Source: Mesobacillus subterraneus
GTDB taxonomy: Bacteria > Bacillota > Bacilli > Bacillales > Cytobacillaceae
Direction of reading: 5' to 3'
Length of the DNA stretch: 64,000 nt
NCBI RefSeq assembly: GCF_023715485.1
Contig: NZ_JAMBOF010000011.1
Coordinates: 62,001-126,000, forward strand
Shown: piece by piece, positions 27,705 through 36,416 of the stretch
Position numbering within the stretch: position 1 is the first letter of the stretch
How the letters are laid out: each line of letters starts with the position of its first letter
The notes under the pieces: model-generated
Database searches by the model: none
Told to the model about the DNA's origin: nothing
Seen by the model: only the letters and a program-made list of their open reading frames with translations
Translations under genes and position numbers: made by a program

Positions 27705-28175
27705 ATGATGAACCGAGAACAGAACCAGTATGACTTAAACGGCACTACGAGGGAGAGCAATAATTCCAGGGATTTCGTGACTGGCGCGATCGTTGGCGGA
27801 CTTGCAGGTGCTTTAGCGGCATTATTGCTTGCGCCGAAGTCTGGCAAAGAGTTAAGAGGCACGCTTAATGAGCAAACTTCAACACTAAAGAGCAAGGGGA
27901 TAGACCTTGCATCGGTAGCAAAGGAAAAGGCTGGCGGATTGAAAGAGACTGTATCTCAGCAGTCTTCTACGCTAGTCAACAAAGTGAAGGACATGAAGAA
28001 TCAAAATGGAATGGCTTCACAAGTTGAAGAAGGTGAACTTCAAGAGGTGCCTACTTCTATGGCTGAAACGAGCTCGATGGAAAACACGCACACTGCTACT
28101 GGGGAAGAAATCCAGAAGAAGCTTGAAGAAACACAAAAAGCTTTCGATGAAACTGAAACCAAATTGAATCAGTAA
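27705..28175 (+). CDS. ytxH: YtxH-domain general stress protein
   Basis: This 156-residue protein carries the YtxH glycine-zipper segment DFVTGAIVGGLAGALAALLLAPKSGKELR (about 24-52), followed by a hydrophilic helical tail rich in Lys, Glu and Gln. It is probably membrane associated. Its exact role is unknown, but it is induced with ytxG in B. subtilis. AAAGGTGGAG precedes two consecutive ATG codons. A strong terminator follows before ytxJ. Confidence 0.87.
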   Translation: MMNREQNQYDLNGTTRESNNSRDFVTGAIVGGLAGALAALLLAPKSGKELRGTLNEQTSTLKSKGIDLASVAKEKAGGLKETVSQQSSTLVNKVKDMKNQNGMASQVEEGELQEVPTSMAETSSMENTHTATGEEIQKKLEETQKAFDETETKLNQ

Positions 28176-28186
28176 GTTTGTCATCC

Positions 28187-28228
28187 AAACGGTGAAGTGA
28201 TAAGATTACTTCACCGTTTATTTTTTTA
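28187..28228 (+). terminator. Hairpin terminator between ytxH and ytxJ
   Basis: The 12-bp stem AAACGGTGAAGT/ACTTCACCGTTT is followed by ATTTTTTT. It may lower ytxJ expression from the operon promoter. Confidence 0.8.
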
Positions 28229-28243
28229 AAGGAGAGTATCAGA

Positions 28244-28573
28244 ATGCAAAAAATGGATTCGATTGAACAATTTGATCAGCTTGTAGAATCAGGTGAAGCT
28301 TTCTTCATGCTGAAGCACAGCACGACATGCCCGATTAGCCAGGCAGGCTATGATGAATACGCGAAATTCGAGAAAACTGGGATTGAAAACCTGTATTTTT
28401 TAACTGTCCAGGATTCCCGTGATCTATCAAACCATATAGCTGAAAAATTCCACATCAAACATGAGTCACCACAGGCAATCCTCTTTGTGAATTCCGATGT
28501 GGCATGGCATGCATCGCATTTTAAAATTACAGCAAAAGCAATGACATCTGCAAAGGAAGAAAATCTTAAATAA
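28244..28573 (+). CDS. ytxJ: Bacillithiol-system thioredoxin-like protein YtxJ (BrxC/monothiol bacilliredoxin)
   Basis: This 109-residue thioredoxin-fold protein has a single active-site cysteine in KHSTTCPISQAGYDEY, the TCPIS motif of the YtxJ/BrxC group, and a cis-Pro region HESPQAILF. It is believed to remove bacillithiol from S-bacillithiolated proteins. AAAGGAG lies 8 nt before the ATG. It is the last gene of the ytxGHJ unit. Confidence 0.87.
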   Translation: MQKMDSIEQFDQLVESGEAFFMLKHSTTCPISQAGYDEYAKFEKTGIENLYFLTVQDSRDLSNHIAEKFHIKHESPQAILFVNSDVAWHASHFKITAKAMTSAKEENLK

Positions 28574-28601
28574 AAAACATCCAATCGGATGTTTTTTATT
28601 T
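28572..28601. terminator. Bidirectional terminator between ytxJ and the FtsA-like gene
   Basis: The stem AAAAAACATCC/GGATGTTTTTT ends in TATTTTT and works on either strand. Confidence 0.8.
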
Positions 28602-28605
28602 TTGG

Positions 28606-30753
28606 CTATTTATTTTCAAAGATAATACTCAGTTTATCTCCCGGTGCGAGCTGCTCATCAAAGGCAGCTTTTGCTCCATTTTTCAGCAATGTGAACCTGC
28701 CGCTGTCTTTAGGAATTTCAATTTGGGCAAAGTTGAAAATATCTTGAAAGATAAAAGGTTCTACATCCTTTTGTCTTGTTGTAAGGGCATCACCATTCAA
28801 TAGAAAATCACTAGAATTAAGTTTGCTGCCATTACGGTGAAATTGGATTGACTCCTTTTCCAGCATGAATTGTTGTTCATTGAAAAACACCGGCAACGAC
28901 TCGAATGCTTTAAGGTTCAGGAATTCAGCAGCTTTTGCCAGCGTTGGCTTTGGCCTATTTTCGAAACGGATATCATCGAGATGATCAAAATGATGCTGGA
29001 GTTTGACTTCGCTGCCATTTAGATAAATCTTTCCGGTGAAATCTGGAATCTGGATTTCCTTGCCATCAAGCTTTATGTAAAATGGACGGGCTTCATTAAG
29101 AATCTCTGCTAGTTTTAGTTCCTTTAATAAGTCTTCTATTGTGTAGGGCATTTCAAAGCTGATTTCGTCTCTGTCCTGTATTTCCTGTGACATTGGGACT
29201 GGTCTGCTGTTGCAGGTCATCCTTGCACTAATTTCATATCGGCTGCCGTTAATGATGACTGCCTTTGTGGGAAGCTCTCCTATCAATTCTTGAAAGGTAA
29301 GTTCGGTTATTGTTCCATCTTCACCTTTGAGTACGGTCAGTTCATCTCCTCCATGCACGTCATCATCAAATGTACAGGGGGAACCGTTACGTAGCAAGGT
29401 GGGCGGCTGTCCGTGTTTGCCAGGGATCGTTACATTTTTTCCATTAAGGCTTACAATCATGGCTAGTCCTGGTTTGCCATAAAGTTTGTTCATTTTGATG
29501 CCTGCAGCCAGGAGACAATCGCCGACAGTCAGTTTGTTGACTTCAAACAGCCTGACCGGCTGGCCGTTGACATACACTGTATGGTACTGGACAGGCGACT
29601 GCTTGGCAGCAATCGCAATCCCAATTGGCGTAACCAATTCAGGTCCTTTGTCTATATGGCTTGCGAAGGATACAGATGAAATAGCATCCAGACCGCGAAT
29701 CGCAGCCCTGTTTTCTGGCAGATTCAGCTTGTTTGCCAGCCTTTTGGGCAGTTCAGGAGTAAGACTGCCTCCTCCTACTAGCATGACAGCTTTAGGAGAT
29801 TTATAGTTATTCAGTCTTAAAATTTCATCACCGATTGAATCTGCCAGTCGTTCAATCGCCGGTGCAATGCGTGAAATTGCTTCTTCCTTGCTTACTTCTA
29901 TTTCGAAACCGAGGATATCAGTGATTTTAATAGAATTCTGCTCATGCAGTTCACGCTTGGCTTTTTCAGCAAGAGGGAAGTCGAGCAAGAATTCATCGCT
30001 TACTGCCTCGGTTATTTCATCACCAGCAACAGGGACCATTCCATAAGCAATAACTGTTCCTGTATCTGTAAGGGCGATATCGGATGTTCCTGCGCCTATA
30101 TCCACTAGTGCAACATTTAATCTTCTCATCGAAGCAGGAATCAATACGTTAATGGCGGCAATTGGTTCTAAAGTCAGAGCGTCCATTTCAAGTCCAGCAC
30201 GGTCCAATGCCGAAAGCAGTGATTCGACAACAACCTTGGGGAGGAAGGTCGCGATGATTTCAACAGACGCTTCGTTCCCGCGCTGGTCAATCAAACTTCC
30301 GATTACTTCTCCATCAAGCTGGTAATAAAGTACAGAGTATCCGACACAATAATAGTGATGGCTGTTTTCGTTATTCCGTTCTCCAGCTACTGCAGCCTGA
30401 GCAAGCTGTACAGCAGTCAGTTCAAGGTGGAGGATATCCTGCTTCGAGAACATTGGCTTTCCGGCAATGTCGACAACTGCCTTGGAGCGTTCTGTTTTTA
30501 ACGCGCGGCCTGCCGCGGCTACGCAAACTTTCGTTAACGTTCCGTGCGATTTTTCCAGCTCATCTTTTATTTCACGAATGATTTCGGATACAGATAATAC
30601 GTCATGGATTTGGCCATCGAGCATCGACCGATCCTTGTGCTCACGAACAAGGATATCGATCACCTCATGGCGGCCCTCCGATTCTTCGAGAATAATTCCC
30701 ACTACAGAACGGGTTCCAATATCAAGAGCGAACAGCTTTTCATTTGCCTGCAA
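28606..30753 (-). CDS. FtsA/PilM-like actin-fold ATPase with long repeated C-terminal extension
   Basis: Residues 1 to about 375 form an FtsA/PilM-type actin fold: phosphate-1 loop ALDIGTRSVVG at 9-19, phosphate-2 loop ALVDIGAGTSDIAL, and adenosine motif AVMLVGGGSLTPEL. Residues about 385-715 are not part of standard FtsA. They contain several similar modules with xxNG and GDxL/RDEI motifs, as in VYVNGQPVRL...LTVGDCLL and LLKNGAKAAF...LAPGDKLSI. No FtsA C-terminal amphipathic anchor is evident. B. subtilis has no gene I recall at this position. The start is TTG with AGAAGGTG 8 nt upstream. A cytoskeletal or envelope role is inference. Confidence 0.8.
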   Translation of the reverse strand: MQANEKLFALDIGTRSVVGIILEESEGRHEVIDILVREHKDRSMLDGQIHDVLSVSEIIREIKDELEKSHGTLTKVCVAAAGRALKTERSKAVVDIAGKPMFSKQDILHLELTAVQLAQAAVAGERNNENSHHYYCVGYSVLYYQLDGEVIGSLIDQRGNEASVEIIATFLPKVVVESLLSALDRAGLEMDALTLEPIAAINVLIPASMRRLNVALVDIGAGTSDIALTDTGTVIAYGMVPVAGDEITEAVSDEFLLDFPLAEKAKRELHEQNSIKITDILGFEIEVSKEEAISRIAPAIERLADSIGDEILRLNNYKSPKAVMLVGGGSLTPELPKRLANKLNLPENRAAIRGLDAISSVSFASHIDKGPELVTPIGIAIAAKQSPVQYHTVYVNGQPVRLFEVNKLTVGDCLLAAGIKMNKLYGKPGLAMIVSLNGKNVTIPGKHGQPPTLLRNGSPCTFDDDVHGGDELTVLKGEDGTITELTFQELIGELPTKAVIINGSRYEISARMTCNSRPVPMSQEIQDRDEISFEMPYTIEDLLKELKLAEILNEARPFYIKLDGKEIQIPDFTGKIYLNGSEVKLQHHFDHLDDIRFENRPKPTLAKAAEFLNLKAFESLPVFFNEQQFMLEKESIQFHRNGSKLNSSDFLLNGDALTTRQKDVEPFIFQDIFNFAQIEIPKDSGRFTLLKNGAKAAFDEQLAPGDKLSIIFENK

Positions 30754-30829
30754 ATTAATGCACCTTCTAACTTAAGATCTCATACGATGCTTTATTACTT
30801 AAAAGCGTTTAATTGTTAAAGAAAATTGC

Positions 30830-30858
30830 GTGACAACTTATTTTATTTCAGCTATAAT
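30830..30858 (+). promoter_or_regulatory. Probable SigA promoter of aroA
   Basis: GTGACA at 30830-30835 and TATAAT at 30853-30858 are separated by 17 bp. They are about 160 bp ahead of the start codon, so there is a leader. Confidence 0.6.
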
Positions 30859-31021
30859 TACCCTTAATATAAAAAATGTATCATACATTGCTGTTGCTAT
30901 AAAGAAGATTCAGGCTATTGTATATTTCTTATAGAGGCAGTATAGCATCTGTAAGGGTCTTTTTCTCTTTATGAGTTACTGTATTAGGGCTAAAATGTAT
31001 TCCGAAAGGACGGGACGGAAA

Positions 31022-32095
31022 ATGAGTAAAAATCTTGACCAGCTTCGAAATCGTGTGGATGAATTGAATTTAGAGCTTTTATCATTAATTAATGAAAGAG
31101 CCCTGCTCGTCCAGGAAATTGGCCGCGCAAAAGAAACACAGGGCGTCTATCGTTATGATCCCGTACGTGAAAGGGAAATGCTTGATTTAATCAAGGAGAA
31201 TAATAAGGGCCCTTTTGAAAGCACGACAGTTGAACATATCTTTAAGGAAATCTTTAAGGCAGGCCTTGAACTGCAGTCAGATGACCACCGCAAGGCACTT
31301 CTTGTTTCAAGGAAGAAAAAGCCTGAAGATACTGTTATTGATATAAAAGGATTGAGAATCGGTGATGGAACACCTGATTTTGTATTTGGGCCATGTTCAG
31401 TGGAATCCTATGAACAGGTGGCCACTGTAGCAGAAGCTGTAAAAGCAAAGGGCTTTAAATTGCTTCGCGGCGGTGCATACAAGCCAAGAACTTCACCTTA
31501 TGATTTCCAGGGTCTTGGTTTAGAAGGGCTGAAAATTTTAAAAAGAGTTGCCGATGAATATGATTTGGCGGTAATCAGTGAAATCGTTACTCCTGCAGAT
31601 ATTGAAGTAGCTGTTGACTATCTTGATGTTATCCAAATCGGTGCACGCAATATGCAGAACTTTGAACTTCTTAAGGCCGCTGGCGCTGTGAATAAACCTA
31701 TTTTGCTAAAACGTGGACTTGCTGCGACGATTGAAGAGTTCATCAACGCAGCTGAATACATTATGGCACAGGGCAATGGACAGATCATCTTGTGCGAGCG
31801 CGGAATCCGTACGTATGAAAGAGCTACAAGGAACACGCTCGATATTTCAGCAGTACCTATCCTGAAAAAAGAAACGCATTTGCCGGTAATGGTAGATGTC
31901 ACTCATTCCACAGGCAGGAGGGACTTGCTGCTTCCGGCAGCGAGGGCGGCACTTGCCATTGGGGCTGATGGCGTAATGGCAGAGGTTCACCCGGATCCAG
32001 CTGTAGCACTATCAGATAATGCCCAGCAGATGGACTTGAAACAGTTCGATGAGTTCTTGAATGGCCTAAAGTCTACTCCATTCGTCAGAGTCTAA
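31022..32095 (+). CDS. aroA: Bifunctional chorismate mutase / DAHP synthase
   Basis: This is the first enzyme of the shikimate pathway fused to an AroQ chorismate mutase, as in B. subtilis AroA (AroG). Residues 1-85 are the mutase domain ([30 protein letters not shown]). Residues about 100-357 are a type I-beta DAHP synthase ([56 protein letters not shown]). Fusion lets prephenate or chorismate inhibit DAHP synthase. The ATG at 31022 is used; 17 upstream in-frame codons lack conservation. Confidence 0.93.
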   Translation: MSKNLDQLRNRVDELNLELLSLINERALLVQEIGRAKETQGVYRYDPVREREMLDLIKENNKGPFESTTVEHIFKEIFKAGLELQSDDHRKALLVSRKKKPEDTVIDIKGLRIGDGTPDFVFGPCSVESYEQVATVAEAVKAKGFKLLRGGAYKPRTSPYDFQGLGLEGLKILKRVADEYDLAVISEIVTPADIEVAVDYLDVIQIGARNMQNFELLKAAGAVNKPILLKRGLAATIEEFINAAEYIMAQGNGQIILCERGIRTYERATRNTLDISAVPILKKETHLPVMVDVTHSTGRRDLLLPAARAALAIGADGVMAEVHPDPAVALSDNAQQMDLKQFDEFLNGLKSTPFVRV

Positions 32096-32101
32096 ATTGA
32101 T

Positions 32102-32137
32102 TAAACCTTCCTGTAATTGGCAGGAAGGTTTTTTTAT
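32102..32137 (+). terminator. Terminator after aroA
   Basis: The 11-bp stem AAACCTTCCTG/CAGGAAGGTTT is followed by TTTTTAT. Confidence 0.85.
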
Positions 32138-32193
32138 TTGTGTAAGAAATCATAAAATTATTTAGTTGTGGATACTACATGTGGTAATCTTAA

Positions 32194-32240
32194 TCCAGCT
32201 CCAGCGTTTGTCGGGGCTGAACGAGGCGCTTTTGCTTTTT
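32194..32240. repeat. Palindromic intergenic repeat, family 1, internally deleted copy
   Basis: Only the two ends of the 119-bp element remain: CCAGCTCCAGCG joined to TTTGTCGGGGCTGAACGAGG and the T-rich tail. The central hairpin is missing. Confidence 0.8.
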
Positions 32241-32443
32241 GTTCGTGATGGTTCTGTCGAAATTAAGATAAAAATGTGGTTAAAATAAGTTGTTCACATT
32301 GCGGGATTGATGCGGATATCGTATGATTAATAACATAATTATACTTGTACATATAATCACAAACTTAAAATATGATTATTGTGGCAATTTTTGCTGTAAA
32401 CTAATTGAAAATCGCCGTTTATTACCTGAAGGAGTGGAAATAG

Positions 32444-33442
32444 ATGAATATTACAATATATGATGTTGCAAGGGAAGCGAACGTTTCAATGGCAACGGTT
32501 TCACGTGTTGTCAATGGAAACCCGAATGTAAAGCCTGCTACAAGGAAAAAAGTAATGGAAGTCATCGACCGCCTTGGCTATCGCCCAAATGCGGTTGCGC
32601 GCGGATTGGCTAGCAAGAAAACGACAACTGTCGGAGTCATCATCCCTGATATCTCCAGTCCGTTTTTCGCGGAGTTGGCAAGAGGAATCGAAGATATCGC
32701 TACAATGTATAAATACAATATTATTTTAAGTAACTCTGACCAGAATATTGAAAAGGAATTACACCTCCTTAATACAATGCTTGGAAAGCAAGTAGACGGG
32801 ATTGTATTCATGGGTGGCAATATTAAGGCTGAGCATGTTGAAGAATTTAAAAAATCACCGGTACCAATTGTCCTGGCTGGTTCAATTGAAGAATCTGGTG
32901 AAATACCATCTGTCAACATTGATTATGAGCAAGCCTCTTTTGATGCAGTATCTGCTTTTATTGAAAAAGGGCATAAGGAAATCGCATTTGTTATCGGGCC
33001 CCATCACGAGCCAATCAACAAAGATAAAAAGCTTGAAGGCTACAAGAATGCCTTGAGCAATGCGGGAATTGAGTATAAGGAAGAGCTTGTCGTCGAGGGA
33101 GACTATACGTATGACTCGGGTCTTGAGGCCATTGAGAGGATCCTGGAGCTAGATACAAAGCCGACAGCTATCCTTGTCGGTTCCGATGAAATGGCCCTTG
33201 GAGTTGTCCACGGGGCATTTGACCGCGGCTACAGCGTGCCGGATGATTTCGAAGTTATCAGTTCAGATAACACTAGGCTGACTTTAATGGTGCGTCCGCA
33301 GCTTACAACAATCGTCCAGCCGTTATATGATATCGGTGCAGTCGCTATGCGCTTGCTTACAAAGTATATGAACAAAGAGAAAGTAGACGAGAACATCGTC
33401 GTATTGCCACACCGAGTCGAAAACAGAAAATCAACGAAGTAA
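32444..33442 (+). CDS. ccpA: Catabolite control protein A
   Basis: CcpA is the LacI-family master regulator of carbon catabolite control. It binds cre sites together with HPr-Ser46-P. The N-terminal HTH is [21 protein letters not shown] (5-25), the hinge helix PNAVARGLA, and the periplasmic-binding-like domain starts at [17 protein letters not shown]. Its 332 residues match B. subtilis CcpA. GAAGGAGTGG precedes the ATG. It lies between aroA and the acu genes, as in B. subtilis. Two strong cre sites in this window (36161 and 46412) are candidate targets. Confidence 0.95.
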   Translation: MNITIYDVAREANVSMATVSRVVNGNPNVKPATRKKVMEVIDRLGYRPNAVARGLASKKTTTVGVIIPDISSPFFAELARGIEDIATMYKYNIILSNSDQNIEKELHLLNTMLGKQVDGIVFMGGNIKAEHVEEFKKSPVPIVLAGSIEESGEIPSVNIDYEQASFDAVSAFIEKGHKEIAFVIGPHHEPINKDKKLEGYKNALSNAGIEYKEELVVEGDYTYDSGLEAIERILELDTKPTAILVGSDEMALGVVHGAFDRGYSVPDDFEVISSDNTRLTLMVRPQLTTIVQPLYDIGAVAMRLLTKYMNKEKVDENIVVLPHRVENRKSTK

Positions 33443-33448
33443 TAAGCG

Positions 33449-33481
33449 AGCCCCTTGCAGCGGATGCAAGGGGCTTTTTTA
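33449..33481 (+). terminator. Terminator after ccpA
   Basis: The perfect 11-bp stem AGCCCCTTGCA/TGCAAGGGGCT is followed by six T residues. Confidence 0.9.
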
Positions 33482-33518
33482 CAAAGTAAGCAAGTATAAA
33501 ATTCACTTCGAGAATTGT

Positions 33519-33566
33519 CCAGCTCCAGCGACTCGAGGGGCTGACCAAGGCACTTGCGCTTTTCTT
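33519..33566. repeat. Palindromic intergenic repeat, family 1, internally deleted copy
   Basis: CCAGCTCCAGCG is followed by ACTCGAGGGGCTGACCAAGG and CTTGCGCTTTTCTTA. The deletion joint differs from that of 32194-32240. Its right edge overlaps the acuC stop codon. Confidence 0.8.
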
Positions 33567-34737
33567 ATACAGTCTCAGATTTTTTGCTCGACCGAATTGG
33601 GTACAATGCCTTGTCAACTGTCTGGGCATTCTTTTCGGTGATTTCCGGTTTCCTTGGGATGGGTGGATATAAATTTTCTGGGTCATCCCATTCCTTCGGC
33701 AGTTCAACCGGTGCTTTTTCCTTCCATTCATTGATCCAATCCTGTGGTAAGCTGCCATAAAAGTTTGAGTTTTCAATCATTTCCAGCCAGATCAGTGACC
33801 ATGCCCTGGGCACAACTCGCCAAATATCATAGCCTCCGCCGCCTACGGCAATCCATTTTCCTCTGCAATATTTATGGGCAATTTCATGCGCTAGCTTCGG
33901 GATTTCTCGGTAGATTCTCATCGTTGCAGATAAATGGGTCAGAGGATCCAGATAATGGGCATCGGCGCCGTTTTGCGTTAATATCACATCAGGCTTGAAA
34001 AATTCGGCCACTTCAGTTAATGCACTCTTATAAGCATCCAGCCAAGAATCATCTTCCGTGAAGGCATCAACGGGGATATTGAAGGAATATCCGTAACCTT
34101 TCCCCTGTCCGCGTTCATTCACGTTGCCTGTTCCCGGAAACAGATAACGTCCTGTTTCATGAATCGATAAAGTGCATACATTAGGATCATCATAAAAAGA
34201 CCATTGCACCCCGTCGCCATGGTGGGCATCTGTATCAACATACAATACTCGTGCATTGTATTTTTCCTGCAAATATTTTATTGCCACTGAACTGTCATTA
34301 TATATACAGAAGCCAGAGGCCTTGCCCCGAAAACCATGGTGCAGTCCGCCGCCAAGATGGAGGGCGTGCTCAGCTTTACCAGTCATGACATGATCTACAG
34401 CAGTCAGCGTGCCGCCCACGAGCAGCGCGCTTGCTTCATGCATATTGGCGAAAATCGGTGTGTCTTCAGTTCCCAGTCCGTAGCCTTCTGCTGAATCTCC
34501 CTTAAGCTTTCCCTGGCCAGCAAGCTTAACAGCATTTACAAAATTAGGATCGTGGACGAGGAATAACTCTTCATCCGTTGCCGTCCGCGGCTCCACTATT
34601 TGATTTTCTTCAATTGCGCCTATTTTTTTCAACAAATCCAAAGTAAGCTTCAAGCGCATCTGGTTAAAAGGATGGTGGCTGCTGAAGCGGTAATTCAGCA
34701 GCTCTTCTGAAAAGACAAACACAGAGCGGTCGCTCAT
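33565..34737 (-). CDS. acuC: Acetoin utilization protein AcuC (class II-like lysine deacetylase)
   Basis: AcuC is a histone-deacetylase-fold enzyme that deacetylates acetyl-CoA synthetase AcsA. The 390-residue protein has metal-site segments LHLGGGLHHGFRGKASGFC and YVDTDAHHGDGVQWSF, with a late DVILTQNGADAH and GGGGYD motif. It is the third gene of acuABC. Its ATG overlaps the acuB stop codon by 4 bp (ATGA), showing translational coupling. The stop codon touches a family 1 repeat. Confidence 0.93.
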   Translation of the reverse strand: MSDRSVFVFSEELLNYRFSSHHPFNQMRLKLTLDLLKKIGAIEENQIVEPRTATDEELFLVHDPNFVNAVKLAGQGKLKGDSAEGYGLGTEDTPIFANMHEASALLVGGTLTAVDHVMTGKAEHALHLGGGLHHGFRGKASGFCIYNDSSVAIKYLQEKYNARVLYVDTDAHHGDGVQWSFYDDPNVCTLSIHETGRYLFPGTGNVNERGQGKGYGYSFNIPVDAFTEDDSWLDAYKSALTEVAEFFKPDVILTQNGADAHYLDPLTHLSATMRIYREIPKLAHEIAHKYCRGKWIAVGGGGYDIWRVVPRAWSLIWLEMIENSNFYGSLPQDWINEWKEKAPVELPKEWDDPENLYPPIPRKPEITEKNAQTVDKALYPIRSSKKSETV

Positions 34738-35381
34738 GTTGAAACCCCCGGAAGATTAGGCCAGAGCACATTATGTCCCGCTTTCTTGAGATCCTCGATT
34801 ACTGCGATCGGATTCATTGTCTGAATTCTTACGACGAGGATTTTATATTGCTCATCCTTTTGGTCAGGGTATACCAGCACGCTTTGGATATTTGCTTTTC
34901 TCATGCTGATAACAGATGCTATTTCACAAAGCATTCCCGCTTTGTTCGGTACCTTCACTTCAATCTGCGATCCAGGCTGGTGGGCACCCGTCAGTTCGAC
35001 GAGTGTATGGAGAAGATCTGTCTCGGATACGATTCCAACCAGCTTCTTATCCTTGATGATCGGCAGGCAGCTTATATTATGCTCGTAAAATACTGCAGAA
35101 ATCTCCTCGACAAAGTCGAGAGGATGTCCAGTGATCACATCTGTCGTCATTATGGATTTAACAGGCTTCTCGAGTTCATCCTTGTGCTCATCCCAATGAA
35201 AAATCGATGGAGCGGCATCTTTAATATCGCGGTCAGAAACGAGGCCGACGACTGCATGTTCACTATTGACGATCGGGATATGGCGGATCTTTTTATCTGC
35301 CATCAGCTTGATCGCTTCTGTAATTGTATCTTCAGGAAAAAGAGTCGTGACATTCTTTTTCATAATTTCCTCGACAATCAT
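34734..35381 (-). CDS. acuB: AcuB, CBS-pair plus ACT domain protein
   Basis: This 215-residue protein has two CBS domains (about 6-60, HIPIVNSEHAVVGLVSDRDI, and 78-135, CLPIIKDKKLVGIVSETDLL) and a C-terminal ACT domain (IEVKVPNKAGMLCEIASVI). CBS pairs bind adenine nucleotides, so AcuB may sense energy state; its precise role in acetate/acetoin use is unclear. The ATG at 35381 follows AAGGAGGAAGG and gives the length of B. subtilis AcuB. It is co-transcribed with acuA and acuC. Confidence 0.92.
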   Translation of the reverse strand: MIVEEIMKKNVTTLFPEDTITEAIKLMADKKIRHIPIVNSEHAVVGLVSDRDIKDAAPSIFHWDEHKDELEKPVKSIMTTDVITGHPLDFVEEISAVFYEHNISCLPIIKDKKLVGIVSETDLLHTLVELTGAHQPGSQIEVKVPNKAGMLCEIASVISMRKANIQSVLVYPDQKDEQYKILVVRIQTMNPIAVIEDLKKAGHNVLWPNLPGVST

Positions 35382-35468
35382 GTTTCCTTCCTCCTTGAAT
35401 GATGAGGTATCTTTCAAGTAAAACTTTTATCAAAATGGCTGATTCAGCCATTTTACGAAAAAGCTTAA

Positions 35469-36101
35469 TCAATACATGAAACGGTTCATAAACCGCAGCT
35501 GGTCGAATTTCTGCACTGATTCTGGAGGGATTCTTTTTCCGATTCTCGCCATTAAACAGTTTGCAGGATGCGAGCTGATTTCTGGATCATCTGTAGCGTA
35601 CCAGACAAGGCCGCCGGCATTCATCATTTTTTCCATCACTTTGCGGTATTCCCAAACATTCAGGCCGGTTCCTTTTAAATCCCAATGCCAGTAATACTCT
35701 GTCGTGATAGTAATATAGTCTTCCATCGCGTCATCCATCATGGATACAATCAAGAGGTTCTTGCCGACAGAGCTGCCGCGGAATTCAGGAATGACTTCGA
35801 TAGCGCCTAGTTCTATCAAATCATCCATTTTGCCTTCTGACCATCTTTCAAGCGGATCAGGATATAGGTAAGTAACATAGCCGACGATCATATGCCCTGA
35901 ACGAGCTACGATGATTCTTCCTTCAGGCAGCCCGGCAATCTCGACAAGAGCCTTATGCTGCTGGGCAGGAGGGCGGAATGCCACCAAATCTTTATGAAAT
36001 TCATAGCTTGCCAGTTTTTCAGGGGAAATCGGGCCTTCAATGATCAAACGGCCATGAGGAGTTTTCAGTTCTTTTGCGTTATAAGTCTTTTTATGTTCCA
36101 T
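35469..36101 (-). CDS. acuA: AcuA, protein lysine acetyltransferase acting on AcsA
   Basis: This 210-residue GNAT acetyltransferase inactivates acetyl-CoA synthetase by acetylating its catalytic lysine in B. subtilis. The acetyl-CoA loop region is visible in IPEFRGSSVGKNLLIVSM, preceded by IIVARSGHMIVGYVTYL. The target gene acsA lies immediately divergent. GGTGGTGA precedes the ATG. It is the first gene of acuABC and has a cre site 60 bp upstream. Confidence 0.92.
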   Translation of the reverse strand: MEHKKTYNAKELKTPHGRLIIEGPISPEKLASYEFHKDLVAFRPPAQQHKALVEIAGLPEGRIIVARSGHMIVGYVTYLYPDPLERWSEGKMDDLIELGAIEVIPEFRGSSVGKNLLIVSMMDDAMEDYITITTEYYWHWDLKGTGLNVWEYRKVMEKMMNAGGLVWYATDDPEISSHPANCLMARIGKRIPPESVQKFDQLRFMNRFMY

Positions 36102-36138
36102 TCAGTCACCACCCGTCAACATTTCAAACGTCAATTCT

Positions 36139-36174
36139 ATTATACATAAAATCTAACAGATAAAAGCGCTTTCA
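36139..36174 (-). promoter_or_regulatory. acuABC promoter -10 with overlapping cre site
   Basis: On the minus strand TATAAT lies at 36144-36139, 38 bp ahead of acuA. The sequence TAAAAGCGCTTTCA at 36161-36174 matches the cre consensus TGWAANCGNTNWCA except at its second base. The cre covers the -35 position, a classic repression site for CcpA. Confidence 0.75.
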
Positions 36175-36352
36175 CAAAATTTTCTGATTTAAAATAGATG
36201 TTTTGTTTAAAATTGAGTTTTAATTAAGTCAGTTTTCAAGGTCATTGTATTTAGAAACTGTGTTGATTGAAACGGACATTAACAGTTAAGACTAACACTG
36301 AATTTTTTAAAACATTATTGTGATAAAATTTATTCTATAAATATTTTAAAAA

Positions 36353-36381
36353 TTGAGAAAAACGAATTTTTATACTATAAT
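36353..36381 (+). promoter_or_regulatory. SigA promoter of acsA
   Basis: TTGAGA at 36353-36358 and TATAAT at 36376-36381 are separated by 17 bp. The acsA start is 36 bp downstream of the -10. No cre is seen between this promoter and the start codon. Confidence 0.75.
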
Positions 36382-36416
36382 GAATTTTAAATATAAAAGA
36401 CTAGGGGGATGGATAC

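Noticed and set aside
30799-30812. cre-like TTAAAAGCGTTTAA before aroA
   Set aside because: Two or three mismatches to the cre consensus, including key outer bases; could be chance in AT-rich DNA.
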